5,563 nucleotides of DNA from an uncultured Oscillospiraceae bacterium. GTDB taxonomy: Bacteria; Bacillota; Clostridia; Oscillospirales; Oscillospiraceae. The notes under the pieces are model-generated. The model saw only the letters and a program-made list of their open reading frames with translations. It was not told the DNA's origin and ran no database searches. The stretch lies in contig CAKTOK010000065.1 in NCBI GenBank assembly GCA_934589835.1, positions 1-5,563 of the forward strand. Direction: 5' to 3'. The position numbers were made by a program, and so were the translations under genes. Shown here piece by piece: positions 5,498-5,563 of this stretch; the stretch's first letter is position 1; the number at the start of each line of letters is the position of its first letter.

Positions 5498-5563
5498 GCG
5501 GGCGTAGCTCATCTGGTAGAGCGCGACCTTGCCAAGGTCGAGGTAGCGAGTTCGAGCCTCGTC
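5498..5563 (+). tRNA. tRNA-Gly(GCC), 3' end cut by the window edge
   Basis: The first 66 positions of a tRNA fold in full cloverleaf order. The 5' acceptor strand is GCGGGCG (5498-5504), followed by TA, then a D stem GCTC/GAGC with loop ATCTGGTA. The anticodon stem is CGACC/GGTCG with loop TTGCCAA, giving anticodon GCC at 5531-5533, which reads GGC and GGT glycine codons. A five-base variable loop is followed by a T stem GCGAG/CTCGT (one G-T pair) with loop TTCGAGC. Only the first base of the 3' acceptor strand is inside the window, so the rest of that strand, the discriminator base and any encoded CCA cannot be seen. The GCC anticodon suits the heavy GGC usage in the neighbouring genes. More tRNA genes could follow in a cluster. 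Confidence 0.95.

Overview
The window looks like chromosomal DNA from a GC-rich member of the Clostridia, most likely an Oscillospiraceae-type gut bacterium. The evidence is the strong GGAGG ribosome binding sites, GC-rich codon use, and the style of the topoisomerase pair, which matches from memory the divergent ParE/ParC-like pair of clostridial genomes. The genus cannot be fixed from this sequence.

Layout: positions 1-75 hold the last 24 codons of an unidentified plus-strand gene, followed at once by a textbook intrinsic terminator (92-117). A non-coding stretch of about 400 bases (118-506) follows. It is purine-rich and then AT-rich, and it carries three DnaA-box-like motifs in a row (301-330), a short dyad, a tandem 8-mer and a plausible promoter. 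Next comes a three-gene plus-strand unit: a ParE/GyrB-like ATPase/TOPRIM subunit (518-2518), a ParC/GyrA-like DNA cleavage subunit (2532-4772), and a small lipoprotein of unknown function (4783-5418). The gaps are only 13 and 10 bases, and each gene has its own ribosome binding site, so they are probably co-transcribed. At the right edge a separate promoter with perfect consensus hexamers (5456-5484) drives a tRNA-Gly(GCC) gene, which the window end cuts seven bases short of its discriminator base.

How the genes work together: the first two encode the two subunits of one heterotetrameric type IIA DNA topoisomerase. One supplies ATP-driven strand capture and the metal-binding TOPRIM centre; the other supplies the catalytic tyrosine. 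The absence of a GyrA box favours a decatenase/relaxase (topoisomerase IV-like) over a gyrase. The lipoprotein should be anchored outside the membrane and has no obvious mechanistic link to the enzyme. It appears to contain two tandem copies of one alpha/beta module.

I saw no mobile element, CRISPR array, defence system or wholly new system. The points most worth a second look are the upstream DnaA-box-like cluster, the altered quinolone-contact and TOPRIM residues in the topoisomerase, and the duplicated module in the lipoprotein.
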